A stretch of DNA of 18,862 nucleotides from CAYMKL01 sp964390805 (lineage in GTDB: Bacteria; Chloroflexota; Anaerolineae; VGOG01): NCBI GenBank assembly GCA_964390805.1, contig CAYMKL010000129.1, positions 1-18,862 of the forward strand, in the 5' to 3' direction. Below, one piece after another: positions 8,057 to 15,904 of the stretch. The notes beneath the pieces are model-generated. The model made no database searches and had not been told where the DNA came from. It saw nothing but the letters and a program-made list of their open reading frames with translations. Positions within the stretch are counted from its first letter, which is position 1. Each line of letters begins with the position of its first letter. Made by a program: the position numbers and the translations under genes.

Positions 8057-9893
8057 TCAACAAGCGAACAGGCAACCCAGCCGACCGACCGCCCCACCGC
8101 CAACCGGCATGCCTGGCCCTGGTCGAAGAGCTAGAGCGACCATCGAAAAGGCTCGCAATGTGCGAGGCACTCTGCGACGATTGCTCGTCACCCTGCGCCC
8201 CCACAGATGGGTGTTGGTGGGCGTATTCATCCTGGTGGTCGTGAGCACCCTCCTGGATTTGTTGGCGCCTTTCCTGATGGGCCTCGCTATTGACCAGTTC
8301 ATCACCGCTGGCGATTTGGCTGGGCTACAGCGCATCATCTTGCTGATGCTGGGTGCCTACGTCGGCGCGTGGCTGACCAGGGCCGGCCAGAGCGTGATGA
8401 TGGCCGGGGTTTCCCAAAAGGCAATGCGCGCCTTGCGCCGTGACCTCTTCGAGCACTTGCAGACGCTCTCGCTCAGCTTCTTCGACCGCCACCCGCACGG
8501 CGAGTTGATGAGCCGCCTGACCAATGACCTGGACGCCATCAGCCGCGTGCTTTCGCAGAACGTGACGGAGATGTTCAGCGGATTGCTCACGTTGGCCGGC
8601 ATCCTGGTGATGATGTTTGCCATCAACTTCTGGCTGGCGCTGGGCTCGATGATCGTCTTCCCGCTGATGATGGGGCTGGTGGGCTTCGTGGGGAAACGCA
8701 CCCGCAGAGGCTTCCGAGAGTATCAGATGCGGATCGGCCAGTTGAACGGCAAGCTGGAGGAGATGTTCAGCGGGCAGCGGGTCATCATGGCCCTTGGGCA
8801 GGAGGCCAGCACGTTGGCCGATTTTAACGCCGCCAACGAGATGGTGCGTCAGGTCGGTATCCAGGCGCAGACGTATGCGATGATGGTTCCGCCGCTGATG
8901 GGCATTCTGAGCAACGCCAACATCGCCGTGCTGGCCGGGCTGGGTGGCTGGATGGCCCTCCAGGGCCTGGCCACGGTTGGCACCATCGCCACCTTTTACA
9001 ACTACTCGCGCAAGTTCGCCGCGCCGCTGCGCCACTTGGGCAACCTCTACAACCAGATCCAGTCGGCATTGGCCGGCGCCGAGCGTGTCTTCGAGGTGAT
9101 GGATCAGCAGCCGGAGCTCACCGATGCACCCGATGCTGCGGCATTGGACGACGTGGCAGGCGAGGTGGTGTTCGATCAGGTGGACTTCAGCTACGTGCCC
9201 GGCGTGCCTGTGCTCAAGGATGTGAGCCTGACTGCCAAACCCGGCCAGACAGTTGCCCTGGTCGGGCCGACGGGCGCGGGCAAGACGACCATCATCAACG
9301 TCCTCAGCCGCTTCTACGACATCCAGGGGGGCGCGATCTGTGTGGACGGCCACGACATCCGCCAGGTGCAGAAGGCCAGCCTGCGCCGCCAACTGGGCAT
9401 TGTGCTGCAAGACACCTTCCTCTTCTCAGAGTCGGTGATGGAGAACATCCGCTACGGGCGCCTGGACGCCACTGAAGAAGAAGTCGTCGCTGCTGCCAAA
9501 CTGGCCAACGCTGACCAGTTTATCCGCCGCTTGCCCCAGGGATACGACACGGAGCTTTCGGAGCGCGGCAGCAACCTGAGCCAGGGGCAGCGGCAGTTGC
9601 TGGCCATCGCCCGCGCAGTCCTGGCCGATCCAGGCATCCTGATCCTTGATGAGGCTACCAGCAGCGTGGACACCCGCACCGAAACCCGCATCCAGGAAGC
9701 GCTCCTGCGATTGATGGAAGGGCGCACCAGCTTCGTCATCGCCCACCGCTTAAGCACCATCCGCGGCGCCGATAAGATTCTGGTCATCAACGACGGGCGT
9801 ATCATCGAGCGCGGCACCCACGACGAGTTGCTGGCCCAGCGTGGGTTCTACCACAATCTGTATATGAGCCAGTTCAAGGGCAATGCTGCGTAA
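8049..9893 (+). CDS. Heterodimeric ABC exporter half-transporter, catalytically competent subunit
   Basis: The 614-aa partner of the preceding gene starts at an ATG inside that gene's last codons. A Pro/Arg-rich N-terminal extension of about 45 residues precedes the first helix (WVLVGVFILVVVSTLLDLLAP). Walker A (GPTGAGKTT) is near 406-414. Walker B ILILDEATSSVD carries the canonical E535, and the H-loop histidine is H566 (IAHRLST). The signature is LSQGQRQ (510-516) instead of LSGGQ. Because each ATP site pairs Walker A/B of one subunit with the signature of the other, LSQGQ joins the Asp/Gln site of the first subunit. The pair therefore has one consensus and one degenerate site, as in TM287/288. 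Confidence 0.93.
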   Translation: MANQQANRQPSRPTAPPPTGMPGPGRRARATIEKARNVRGTLRRLLVTLRPHRWVLVGVFILVVVSTLLDLLAPFLMGLAIDQFITAGDLAGLQRIILLMLGAYVGAWLTRAGQSVMMAGVSQKAMRALRRDLFEHLQTLSLSFFDRHPHGELMSRLTNDLDAISRVLSQNVTEMFSGLLTLAGILVMMFAINFWLALGSMIVFPLMMGLVGFVGKRTRRGFREYQMRIGQLNGKLEEMFSGQRVIMALGQEASTLADFNAANEMVRQVGIQAQTYAMMVPPLMGILSNANIAVLAGLGGWMALQGLATVGTIATFYNYSRKFAAPLRHLGNLYNQIQSALAGAERVFEVMDQQPELTDAPDAAALDDVAGEVVFDQVDFSYVPGVPVLKDVSLTAKPGQTVALVGPTGAGKTTIINVLSRFYDIQGGAICVDGHDIRQVQKASLRRQLGIVLQDTFLFSESVMENIRYGRLDATEEEVVAAAKLANADQFIRRLPQGYDTELSERGSNLSQGQRQLLAIARAVLADPGILILDEATSSVDTRTETRIQEALLRLMEGRTSFVIAHRLSTIRGADKILVINDGRIIERGTHDELLAQRGFYHNLYMSQFKGNAA

Positions 9894-9903
9894 GGGTGGA
9901 AAA

Positions 9904-11157
9904 ATGAATCAACCCCTAGCTATGCGCGAGGCGCTGCGCATCTTTCGCCTGACACTAATCATCAAGATAGCCTTCTTCGGCCTGGGCCTGCTGGTGGTGC
10001 TGGGCTTAGGTACGCCAGGCCACTTGGCGCTCCTGCTGCGCGCGACGCCCACCTTGCTGCTGGCCCTGCTGGTGCTGCCGCCCTGGATAGAGCGGGCTCT
10101 GGGTCGGCGATTCCTGGCCCTGGGCCTGGGCCTGGACGTGCTCATGGAAAGCGTGGTGTCGGCCCCCTTCTTCTTCGAGCGACGATTCTTCTGGCTGGAG
10201 GGCCTGGACCTGTCAGAGCCCCTGATGCGCCACTTGATGGAAGCGCCGTTGACGGAGCCTTTCTTCTTCTTGCTTATCCCCTTGGTATTGCTGGCCTGGG
10301 GCTATGGTCGGCAGGGAGCGGTGTGGGGGAGCACCTGGGCGACGATTCTGCACCTGGGCACTGGCTGTTGGGCGTTGCAGCAGGACATCCTCGCTCGACC
10401 CTTTTTCGCGGGCGCGCTGATGCGCATCGCCTTGCTGTACCTGGTGCCCTTCCTCGTCAGTGTCCTGGCCCAGCGGGAGCGGAAGCAGCACACCGAACTG
10501 GAGGCCGCCCACCAACGCCTGCGCCGCCACGCCGCCACCGTCGAGCAGTTGGCCGTCAGCCGCGAGCGCAACCGGCTGGCCCGGGAATTGCACGACACGC
10601 TGGCCCACTCCCTGGCCGCGCTTTCTGTGCAACTGGAAGCCCTCCGCACCCTGCTGACCCATGACCCCGCCGCGGCTGAGGACGCATTGAACGGAGTCAC
10701 GACCCTGGCCCGAAACGGGCTGGAGGAGTCGCGGCAGGCAATCCAGGCCCTGCGCACCGATCCCTTGAAAACGCTGGGGCTGGTCGGCGCGCTGCGGAGC
10801 ACACTCCGGGCTTTCCAGGCGCGGACCGGCGTGCAGGCCGACCTGAGCGTGGCTGGCAAGGAGCTTGATCTGACGGATGAAGAAGCTCAGGCACTGTTCC
10901 GCATCGCCGACGAGGCCCTGACCAACGTGGAGCGTCACGCTGCGGCTCAACAGGTGACCGTGCGCCTGGCCTTCGGCAACGATCGGATTGACCTGGTGAT
11001 CCGGGACGACGGCGTGGGCTTCGATCCCGCCGCTGTGGACCCCGACCGCTATGGCCTGACTGGAATCCAGGAGCGAGCGGCGATGATCGGGGCAACACTG
11101 AAGGTGCACAGCCGTCCCGGCGGCGGGGCCAGGATTTGGTGTTCGTTGGAGAGGTGA
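9904..11157 (+). CDS. Membrane sensor histidine kinase, NarL/DesK type (HisKA_3 + HATPase_c)
   Basis: ATG 9904 follows AAGGGTGGA (9892-9900); an alternative ATG at 9883 overlaps the exporter gene. The product has 417 aa. Several hydrophobic segments in the first 190 residues form the membrane sensor without a recognisable extracellular domain, then a coiled region (RERKQHTELEAAHQRLRR). The HisKA_3 box ERNRLARELHDTLAHS contains the phospho-acceptor H230. The ATPase domain shows NVERHA (N box), DDGVGFDP (G1) and GLTGIQERAAMIGA (G2). Proteins of this class phosphorylate NarL/LuxR response regulators, normally encoded next door; none is present here. Placement directly after the exporter suggests it senses an exported or envelope-stressing compound. 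Its 3' end is duplicated in decayed form at 13649 and 15905. Confidence 0.92.
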   Translation: MNQPLAMREALRIFRLTLIIKIAFFGLGLLVVLGLGTPGHLALLLRATPTLLLALLVLPPWIERALGRRFLALGLGLDVLMESVVSAPFFFERRFFWLEGLDLSEPLMRHLMEAPLTEPFFFLLIPLVLLAWGYGRQGAVWGSTWATILHLGTGCWALQQDILARPFFAGALMRIALLYLVPFLVSVLAQRERKQHTELEAAHQRLRRHAATVEQLAVSRERNRLARELHDTLAHSLAALSVQLEALRTLLTHDPAAAEDALNGVTTLARNGLEESRQAIQALRTDPLKTLGLVGALRSTLRAFQARTGVQADLSVAGKELDLTDEEAQALFRIADEALTNVERHAAAQQVTVRLAFGNDRIDLVIRDDGVGFDPAAVDPDRYGLTGIQERAAMIGATLKVHSRPGGGARIWCSLER

Positions 11158-11187
11158 CGCAAGGAGAGGGTTATGTGAGGTAATGAC

Positions 11188-12192
11188 ATGACACTGTTCG
11201 AACAGATAACGAGAGTCACCAAAGCTTTTGCATTGGGCAGGACTCCAGAACGTGACATGCTCGATAACCTGCTCCTGGAGTATGACGAAAGCCTGAAGGG
11301 CCGAGCGTACGCTGTTTCTTCTGACGCGACCTCCAGAAGGCGGCACAGGTTTTCCGGCAGCAAGATGAACAGAAACATCGGCATCCGAAAGTTCATCGAG
11401 TTCTTTCCTGTCATGATGCGCGTGCAGACTTCCTTCGGCAAAAGCACGAGAATGGCGAGAATGTCCCACGAAGCGGAATACGTGGATGATCGAGTTTTCG
11501 TAAAGGAAATCAGAAGCATTGCCGCCGACTTGGGAGCGGAAGCCCTTGGGTTTGCGGAAGTAACTCCGGACGTCATATATGCAGGAAAGACGATACCCTA
11601 CAAACATGCCATCGTTGTAGCCCGGCGAATGGATAACGCAAAGATCGCCACCGCGCCGAGCGTGGCATGCATGATAGAAGTGATGAATACCTATGGGCAA
11701 CTGGGCGTGTTGGTGAACGATCTTGCAGCCCGGATCATCAAGGAAGGTTACGACGCGGTTCCTGGCCCAGCCTTGGGGGGAGCGCTGGATTATCCTTCCC
11801 TGGGCCGCAAAGCTGGCCTGGGCGAGTACGGGCGGCATGGCCTGCTCATTTCTCCGCTGAACGGTGCCTGTCAGCGTCTGGCAGCGGTTTTCACCAACTT
11901 GAAGCTACCTACTGATGCGGCCAATGAACACGGCTGGATATGGGACTTCTGTTCCAGATGCCGCAAATGCATAAGGAAATGCCCGGCCAGCGCGATACTG
12001 GAAGAGCCCATTCCGCAACCTGCCGGTCATTATACCTGCGTGAAAGGGGATAGCTGTCTGGGGTACTTTGGCACGAATTACGGCTGTAGCATTTGCATCA
12101 AAGAGTGCCCGTTTACTACCGTGGGATATGAGAGGATCAGGAGGGCATTCATGAAGGAAAGAGGGCAGGAAATCCCCGCTATCGCACAATGA
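11188..12192 (+). CDS. Double [4Fe-4S] protein related to reductive dehalogenase / QueG iron-sulfur domains
   Basis: ATG 11188 follows GTGAGG (11175-11180), 30 bp after the kinase stop, so the genes are probably co-transcribed. The 334-aa protein has an unrecognised N-terminal region. From about residue 108 onward a RdhA/QueG-like fold is suggested by AADLGAEALGFAEV, GPALGGALDYPSLGRKAGLGE and HGLLISPLNGA. Cluster 1 ligands are C255, C258, C261 and C265 (CSRCRKCIRKCP). Cluster 2 probably uses C300, C303 and C307 (GCSICIKECPF) with C284 or C290. It lacks the twin-arginine signal of respiratory RdhA proteins, so it is probably cytoplasmic. Dehalogenation, epoxide reduction or simple electron transfer are all possible; cobalamin binding cannot be judged. 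Function is uncertain. Confidence 0.75.
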   Translation: MTLFEQITRVTKAFALGRTPERDMLDNLLLEYDESLKGRAYAVSSDATSRRRHRFSGSKMNRNIGIRKFIEFFPVMMRVQTSFGKSTRMARMSHEAEYVDDRVFVKEIRSIAADLGAEALGFAEVTPDVIYAGKTIPYKHAIVVARRMDNAKIATAPSVACMIEVMNTYGQLGVLVNDLAARIIKEGYDAVPGPALGGALDYPSLGRKAGLGEYGRHGLLISPLNGACQRLAAVFTNLKLPTDAANEHGWIWDFCSRCRKCIRKCPASAILEEPIPQPAGHYTCVKGDSCLGYFGTNYGCSICIKECPFTTVGYERIRRAFMKERGQEIPAIAQ

Positions 12193-12211
12193 ACATAGAT
12201 AACACGAGACC

Positions 12212-12319
12212 TCCCGGAAAGTCGTTGAAAACGCTCTCAGCCCCCGTCCCCGGGGGCGTTACCAGCGAAGTGGAGCCGAAACGCCGCCCCGGGGACGGGG
12301 CTCAGAGCACTTTCCGGGA
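12212..12319. repeat. 108-bp imperfect palindrome (large inverted repeat) between two genes
   Basis: The outer arms TCCCGGAAAGT (12212-12222) and ACTTTCCGGGA (12309-12319) are perfect inverses. Inner arms around GCTCTCAGCCCCCGTCCCCG and CGGGGACGGGGCTCAGAGC pair almost fully. The left arm has an extra stretch (CGTTGAAAAC) and the central spacer is about 35 nt. The whole element fills most of the 159-bp gap between the iron-sulfur gene and the glycosyltransferase gene. It could act as a strong RNA hairpin, or be a MITE-like insertion. There is no T-run, so a classical terminator is not indicated. Confidence 0.75.
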
Positions 12320-12351
12320 AAGCTCAACGTGGAAAAAGGGGGTTGTTGTTT

Positions 12352-13632
12352 ATGCGCATTGCCATTATTGCTCCGGGAAGTCGCGGGGACGTTGAGCCCT
12401 ATCTGGCCTCGGGCAAGGGCTTAAAACGAGCCGGTCACGTTGTGCGGCTGGTGACCCATCGTAACTTTGAGGGGTTCGTCAATTCGCATGGGGTCGAGTT
12501 TTGGCCCGTCGAAGGCAATGTGCAGGATATTGCGCAAGGCAAAGACATGCGGGCGCTTTTGGAGCGGGGGAATTTCCTCACCATTCTGTCACAGATGGCG
12601 AAAGAGGCGCAACGCGGCGCGCTTGCTTTGGCGAAGGGCGGTCTGGCGGCTTGCCAAGGGATGGAGTTGGTGATTGCGGGTATCGGCGGGGTGTTTATTG
12701 GGATTGCCCTTGCGGAGAAGTTGAGGCTTCCGCTGCTGCAAGCCTATTACGCTCCCTTTACACCCACGCAAGCCTACCCCAGCTTTCTTTTTCCCAGGCT
12801 CCCACCGTGGTTCGGCGGGGCACTGAATCGCTTGTCCTATCAACTTGCTCGGCAGATGATGTGGCAAGGGTTTCGGTCAGCCGACAGACTGGCGCGACGT
12901 GACGTGCTTGGTTTGCCGGCTGCTTCGTTCTGGGGGCCGTTCAACAGCGACTGCCTTCAGCAGACTCCCATCCTCTATGGTTACAGTCCATCCGTGATTC
13001 CCAAGCCGTCGGACTGGGATGACAAAACCCACGTCACCGGCTATTGGTTCCTGGATTCAGCCGACGATTGGACCCCGCCCGCACCCCTGATGGAGTTTCT
13101 CCAGGCCGGTTCCCCTCCCGTCTACGTTGGGTTTGGGAGTATGAGCAGTCGCAAACCAGAGCAAACCGCCGATCTCATCCTACAGGCGCTTGCGCAGGCT
13201 AAACAACGCGCCATCATACTCTCCGGCTGGGGCGGTTTGCGCAAGGCGAATTTACCGGATACGGTTTTCATGGTGGACTCCATCCCCTTTTCCTGGCTTT
13301 TCCCGCGCGTCGCGGCTGTCGTCCATCACGGCGGGGCCGGAACAACGTCCGCCGGTCTCAGGGCTGGTGTGCCTTCTATCGTGATTCCTTTCTTTGGCGA
13401 TCAGCCATTTTGGGGGCAGCGCGTGGCGGAATTAGGCGTTGGGCCAGAACCTATTCCGCGCAAGAAACTGACGGTTGAACGACTTGCGCAAGCTATTCAA
13501 ACGGCTTTGACAGATCAAACGATGCGTCAGCGCGCGGCCAATCTGGGGTCGAGAATCCAGGCCGAAGATGGGATCGCACGCGCGGTTGCCGTAGTAGAGC
13601 ATATTGGAGAACCTGGGGCTGCCTACCGATGA
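12352..13632 (+). CDS. UGT/MGT-type glycosyltransferase (GT1/GT28 fold)
   Basis: ATG 12352 begins MRIAIIAPGSRGDVEPYLA, the typical start of sterol- and macrolide-type glycosyltransferases with the GSRGDV loop. AAAGGGGG (12335-12342) lies 9 nt upstream. The 426-aa protein has a GT-B fold signature: an N-terminal acceptor domain, a linker (PPVYVGFGSMSSRKPEQT), and the nucleotide-sugar motif HHGGAGTTSAGLRAGVPSIV plus PFFGDQPFWG at about residues 324-355. It transfers a sugar from a UDP- or dTDP-sugar to a small lipophilic acceptor such as a sterol, hopanoid, carotenoid or macrolide; the acceptor is not readable from sequence. The stop overlaps an ATG (ATGA, 13629) leading into a degraded kinase fragment, so it was probably translationally coupled to a second gene. 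Confidence 0.9.
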   Translation: MRIAIIAPGSRGDVEPYLASGKGLKRAGHVVRLVTHRNFEGFVNSHGVEFWPVEGNVQDIAQGKDMRALLERGNFLTILSQMAKEAQRGALALAKGGLAACQGMELVIAGIGGVFIGIALAEKLRLPLLQAYYAPFTPTQAYPSFLFPRLPPWFGGALNRLSYQLARQMMWQGFRSADRLARRDVLGLPAASFWGPFNSDCLQQTPILYGYSPSVIPKPSDWDDKTHVTGYWFLDSADDWTPPAPLMEFLQAGSPPVYVGFGSMSSRKPEQTADLILQALAQAKQRAIILSGWGGLRKANLPDTVFMVDSIPFSWLFPRVAAVVHHGGAGTTSAGLRAGVPSIVIPFFGDQPFWGQRVAELGVGPEPIPRKKLTVERLAQAIQTALTDQTMRQRAANLGSRIQAEDGIARAVAVVEHIGEPGAAYR

Positions 13633-13648
13633 CCCGCACTCTGCTGGA

Positions 13649-13983
13649 GGACCGGCGTGCAGGCCGACCTGAGCGTGGCTGGCCAGGAGCCTGACATGAT
13701 GGACGAAGAAGCCCCGGTCCTGTTCCGTATCGCCGACGAGGCCCTGACCAACGTGGAGCGCCACGCCGCCGCTCAGCAGGTGACCGTGCGCCTGGCCTTC
13801 GGCAACGACCGCATTGACCTGGTGATCCGTGACGACGGCGTAGGCTTCGATCCCGCCGCCGTGGACTCCGACCGCTACGGCCTGACCGGGATACAAGAGC
13901 GGGCGGCCATGATCGGAGCGACGCTGAAGGTGCACAGCCGTCCTGGGGGCGGGAGCAGGATTTGGTGTTCGCTGGAGAGGTGA
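13649..13983 (+). pseudogene. Histidine-kinase 3' fragment, copy 2 (HATPase domain only)
   Basis: Bases from 13649 match the 3' end of the kinase gene at 10823-11157 through its stop codon. Of 108 codons from the GTG at 13657, only 8 amino acids differ, while many third positions differ, so the duplication is not recent. All upstream kinase parts (membrane region, H box) are missing. The fragment retains NVERHA, DDGVGFDP and the G2 region. The ATGA start at 13629 enters it in the wrong frame (MTRTLLEDRR...), which suggests an internal deletion of a full kinase gene. However, GGAGG (13646-13650) sits 6 nt before GTG 13657, so a free 108-aa ATPase domain could still be made. Confidence 0.8.
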
Positions 13984-13998
13984 CGGAAAAATGGGCCG

Positions 13999-14034
13999 AG
14001 CGGGAGGTCTAAAACGCCTCCCGCTTTTGCTTTT
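13999..14034 (+). terminator. Intrinsic terminator, repeated module copy A
   Basis: A 9-bp stem AGCGGGAGG (13999-14007) / CCTCCCGCT (14017-14025) is followed by TTTTGCTTTT, 15 nt after the kinase-fragment stop. The same hairpin recurs at 16150 and 17119. Confidence 0.85.
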
Positions 14035-14057
14035 CGGACTAGGCATCGGAATGGTGG

Positions 14058-14086
14058 TTGACTTGCCAGGATTCCTGCTGTATAAT
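14058..14086 (+). promoter_or_regulatory. Near-consensus sigma70-type promoter, module copy A
   Basis: TTGACT (14058-14063), a 17-bp spacer and TATAAT (14081-14086) lie just downstream of the terminator. Transcription should start near 14093 and give a leader of about 83 nt before the ATG at 14176. Spacer and flanks are shared with the promoter at 17178-17206. Confidence 0.88.
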
Positions 14087-14175
14087 GTCAAGCAACAAGG
14101 AATGTCGCACCCCTGTTCCGTTGTGGCAAGTTTGCTTCAACTTCAACCCCTGTTCTTTCAACAAGGAGAATCAAA

Positions 14176-15822
14176 ATGCGCAGGTATGTGCTAATCGGAG
14201 TGGTTGGAGTCGTGGCAGGAATCTTGCTTTCAGCGGTGTCCATTATCCTGGCCGGGAGTCTGGATTCCCCATCGGATCCCACCGCCATGCAAACCGGGGC
14301 GGTGCGGCGCGTGTTCGCCTTCGAGTACACTACTCAGAACAACCAGTGGTTGGCCTTCTGGAACATCGCTGGTTGGGAGCACACGGTGACCGTCGAGATC
14401 TATAACCCCGACGGCTCCCACTGGGGCGACCGGACCGTCACTCTGCGGGCCTATGAGACAAAGACCATCAGCGATCCCAAGGTCGATTGGGGCCTGGTCA
14501 TGGCCCCCGACCACGGCACGCCCAGCGACGACTATGCCTACGGCATGGTCGCCCACTCGAACTCTGAGTTCGGCATGTTTGTCTCCAACGACGAGCAGCA
14601 GTTAGGCGGCAGCGGCTACAACACCATCTACCCGCTGGATGCCTACAACGATGCCTGGTGGGGCATGTACAACTATCCCAGCGACATCAACTCCGAAAAG
14701 GACTACTTCTTCCTCACCAACCCCGAAAACTCCCAGGCCTCGGCCACGGTGGTGGTCTATGACAGCAACGGCAACCAGTTAAGCAGCACCAACCTGGCCC
14801 TGGACGCCTACCAGACCATCAAGGTCTACCCCCAGGACGACCTGGGCATTGCTATGGACCAGCAGAATATCGGCCTACACATGACCAGTGCCAGCGGCAT
14901 GGGCCTCAGTGTCTTTACCATGCTCGGCTCGGACTTCAAGTTCGGCGAGGCCAACCCCTGGTACGATACCCACGCCAACACCACCGGCCTCTACCTGCCC
15001 TGGACCACCAACTGCCTCGCGACCCAACTCGCCTGGACGGAAGCCCTGACAGGGACGCAACTCTCGGCGGCGCGCATCACCAACCCCAATGACTACGCCG
15101 TGGATGTCACCCAGACTATCTATGTCTACGACAACAATGGAGCGACGGGCGACCACTACCAGAACTCGGACACGGTCCCGACCCACGGCACCATTGAGCT
15201 GGACCTGCCCAACTCGACCGACTTCAGGGACGAGGGTGACAATGCCCCCTGGCACCACGCCCGGGTGTTGGACTCATCCGGGCCGGTCCAGGTCCACGTC
15301 TCATACGAGAGCAACATCGACCTGCCCGCGGCGCTGCTGAACAGCTGGTTGTGGGGCGCTCAGGATCCCAGCCGCACGCGGACCGTATTCATCATCAACC
15401 CCAACGACTATGATATCACCGTCCACAGCGAGGCCTGGGACTATCAGAGCGGCAGCCTGCGGACTCAGACCGGCAACGACCTGGTGATCCCCTCCCATGA
15501 CGCCAAGCTGGTGAGCTATATCAGCAGCGAGGGGCCGGTATTCGAATCTTACAACGACGTCACCTACCGCTTCTATAGCGACGCAGCCTTTGCCCTACAC
15601 TTACAAGAGCCCACCTACGGCGACGTCTTGCCCGCCGAGTGCGGCCCGCCGGCCACCGCGGTCACCTTACGAGATTTCCGAGTCAGGCCAAAAGACCTTC
15701 CAGGTCTCGGAGACCTGGAAGGTCTGGCAGGCGCACTGGCTCTTGCCATCATCCTGGCCAGCTTCGCCTGGCGGTCGCTCAATCGACGGGATACCCGAAA
15801 CCCTGAAAGGAGCTCAAAATGA
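14176..15822 (+). CDS. Secreted, C-terminally membrane-anchored protein with repeated beta-sandwich-like units
   Basis: ATG 14176 follows AAGGAG (14164-14168). The 548-aa protein has an N-terminal signal or anchor segment (about 4-26). Its body contains several similar units with a short strand, an Asn/Asp-Pro turn and a V-x-V-x-x-Y-D/N-x-x-G strand: FWNIAGWEHTVTVEIYNPDG, LTNPENSQASATVVVYDSNG, ITNPNDYAVDVTQTIYVYDN and INPNDYDITVHSEAWDYQSG. This suggests about four related beta domains. A C-terminal membrane helix (about 517-537) with a basic tail follows, so the body should face outward. No catalytic motif is recognised; a cell-surface or S-layer-like role is inference. The segment KDLPGLGDLEGLAG just before the helix is encoded by a 33-bp palindromic element. 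The stop overlaps the ATG at 15819. Confidence 0.85.
   Translation: MRRYVLIGVVGVVAGILLSAVSIILAGSLDSPSDPTAMQTGAVRRVFAFEYTTQNNQWLAFWNIAGWEHTVTVEIYNPDGSHWGDRTVTLRAYETKTISDPKVDWGLVMAPDHGTPSDDYAYGMVAHSNSEFGMFVSNDEQQLGGSGYNTIYPLDAYNDAWWGMYNYPSDINSEKDYFFLTNPENSQASATVVVYDSNGNQLSSTNLALDAYQTIKVYPQDDLGIAMDQQNIGLHMTSASGMGLSVFTMLGSDFKFGEANPWYDTHANTTGLYLPWTTNCLATQLAWTEALTGTQLSAARITNPNDYAVDVTQTIYVYDNNGATGDHYQNSDTVPTHGTIELDLPNSTDFRDEGDNAPWHHARVLDSSGPVQVHVSYESNIDLPAALLNSWLWGAQDPSRTRTVFIINPNDYDITVHSEAWDYQSGSLRTQTGNDLVIPSHDAKLVSYISSEGPVFESYNDVTYRFYSDAAFALHLQEPTYGDVLPAECGPPATAVTLRDFRVRPKDLPGLGDLEGLAGALALAIILASFAWRSLNRRDTRNPERSSK
15693..15725. repeat. 33-bp perfect palindrome inserted in a coding sequence
   Basis: The 16-bp arms AGACCTTCCAGGTCTC (15693-15708) and GAGACCTGGAAGGTCT (15710-15725) are exact inverses around a single G at 15709. 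The sequence resembles dispersed palindromes common in Chloroflexota intergenic DNA. Here it is translated in frame between the outer domain and the C-terminal helix of the secreted protein. Confidence 0.92.
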
Positions 15823-15896
15823 CCACTCTAAAACCAGACTCACATGAAGAATCCCTCCAATCTGAACGGGGGCTCTACAACCCCCCAAGAAACTAG
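15819..15896 (+). pseudogene. Short ORF: possible remnant N-terminus of a coupled second gene
   Basis: An ATG at 15819 overlaps the preceding stop (ATGA), with AGGAG (15808-15812) 6 nt upstream. The frame encodes 25 residues (starts MTTLKPDSHEES) and stops at 15896, where kinase-like sequence begins in another frame. The strong start signals and the abrupt stop suggest the start of a gene whose body was deleted when joined to the kinase fragment. A functional micropeptide is possible but unsupported. Confidence 0.5.
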
Positions 15897-15904
15897 CCTG
15901 GAGA

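Noticed and set aside
10213..11838. 541-codon minus-strand open frame opposite the kinase and iron-sulfur genes
   Set aside because: Plus-strand genes have all conserved motifs; the antisense frame recurs opposite the kinase fragments simply because the DNA is duplicated.
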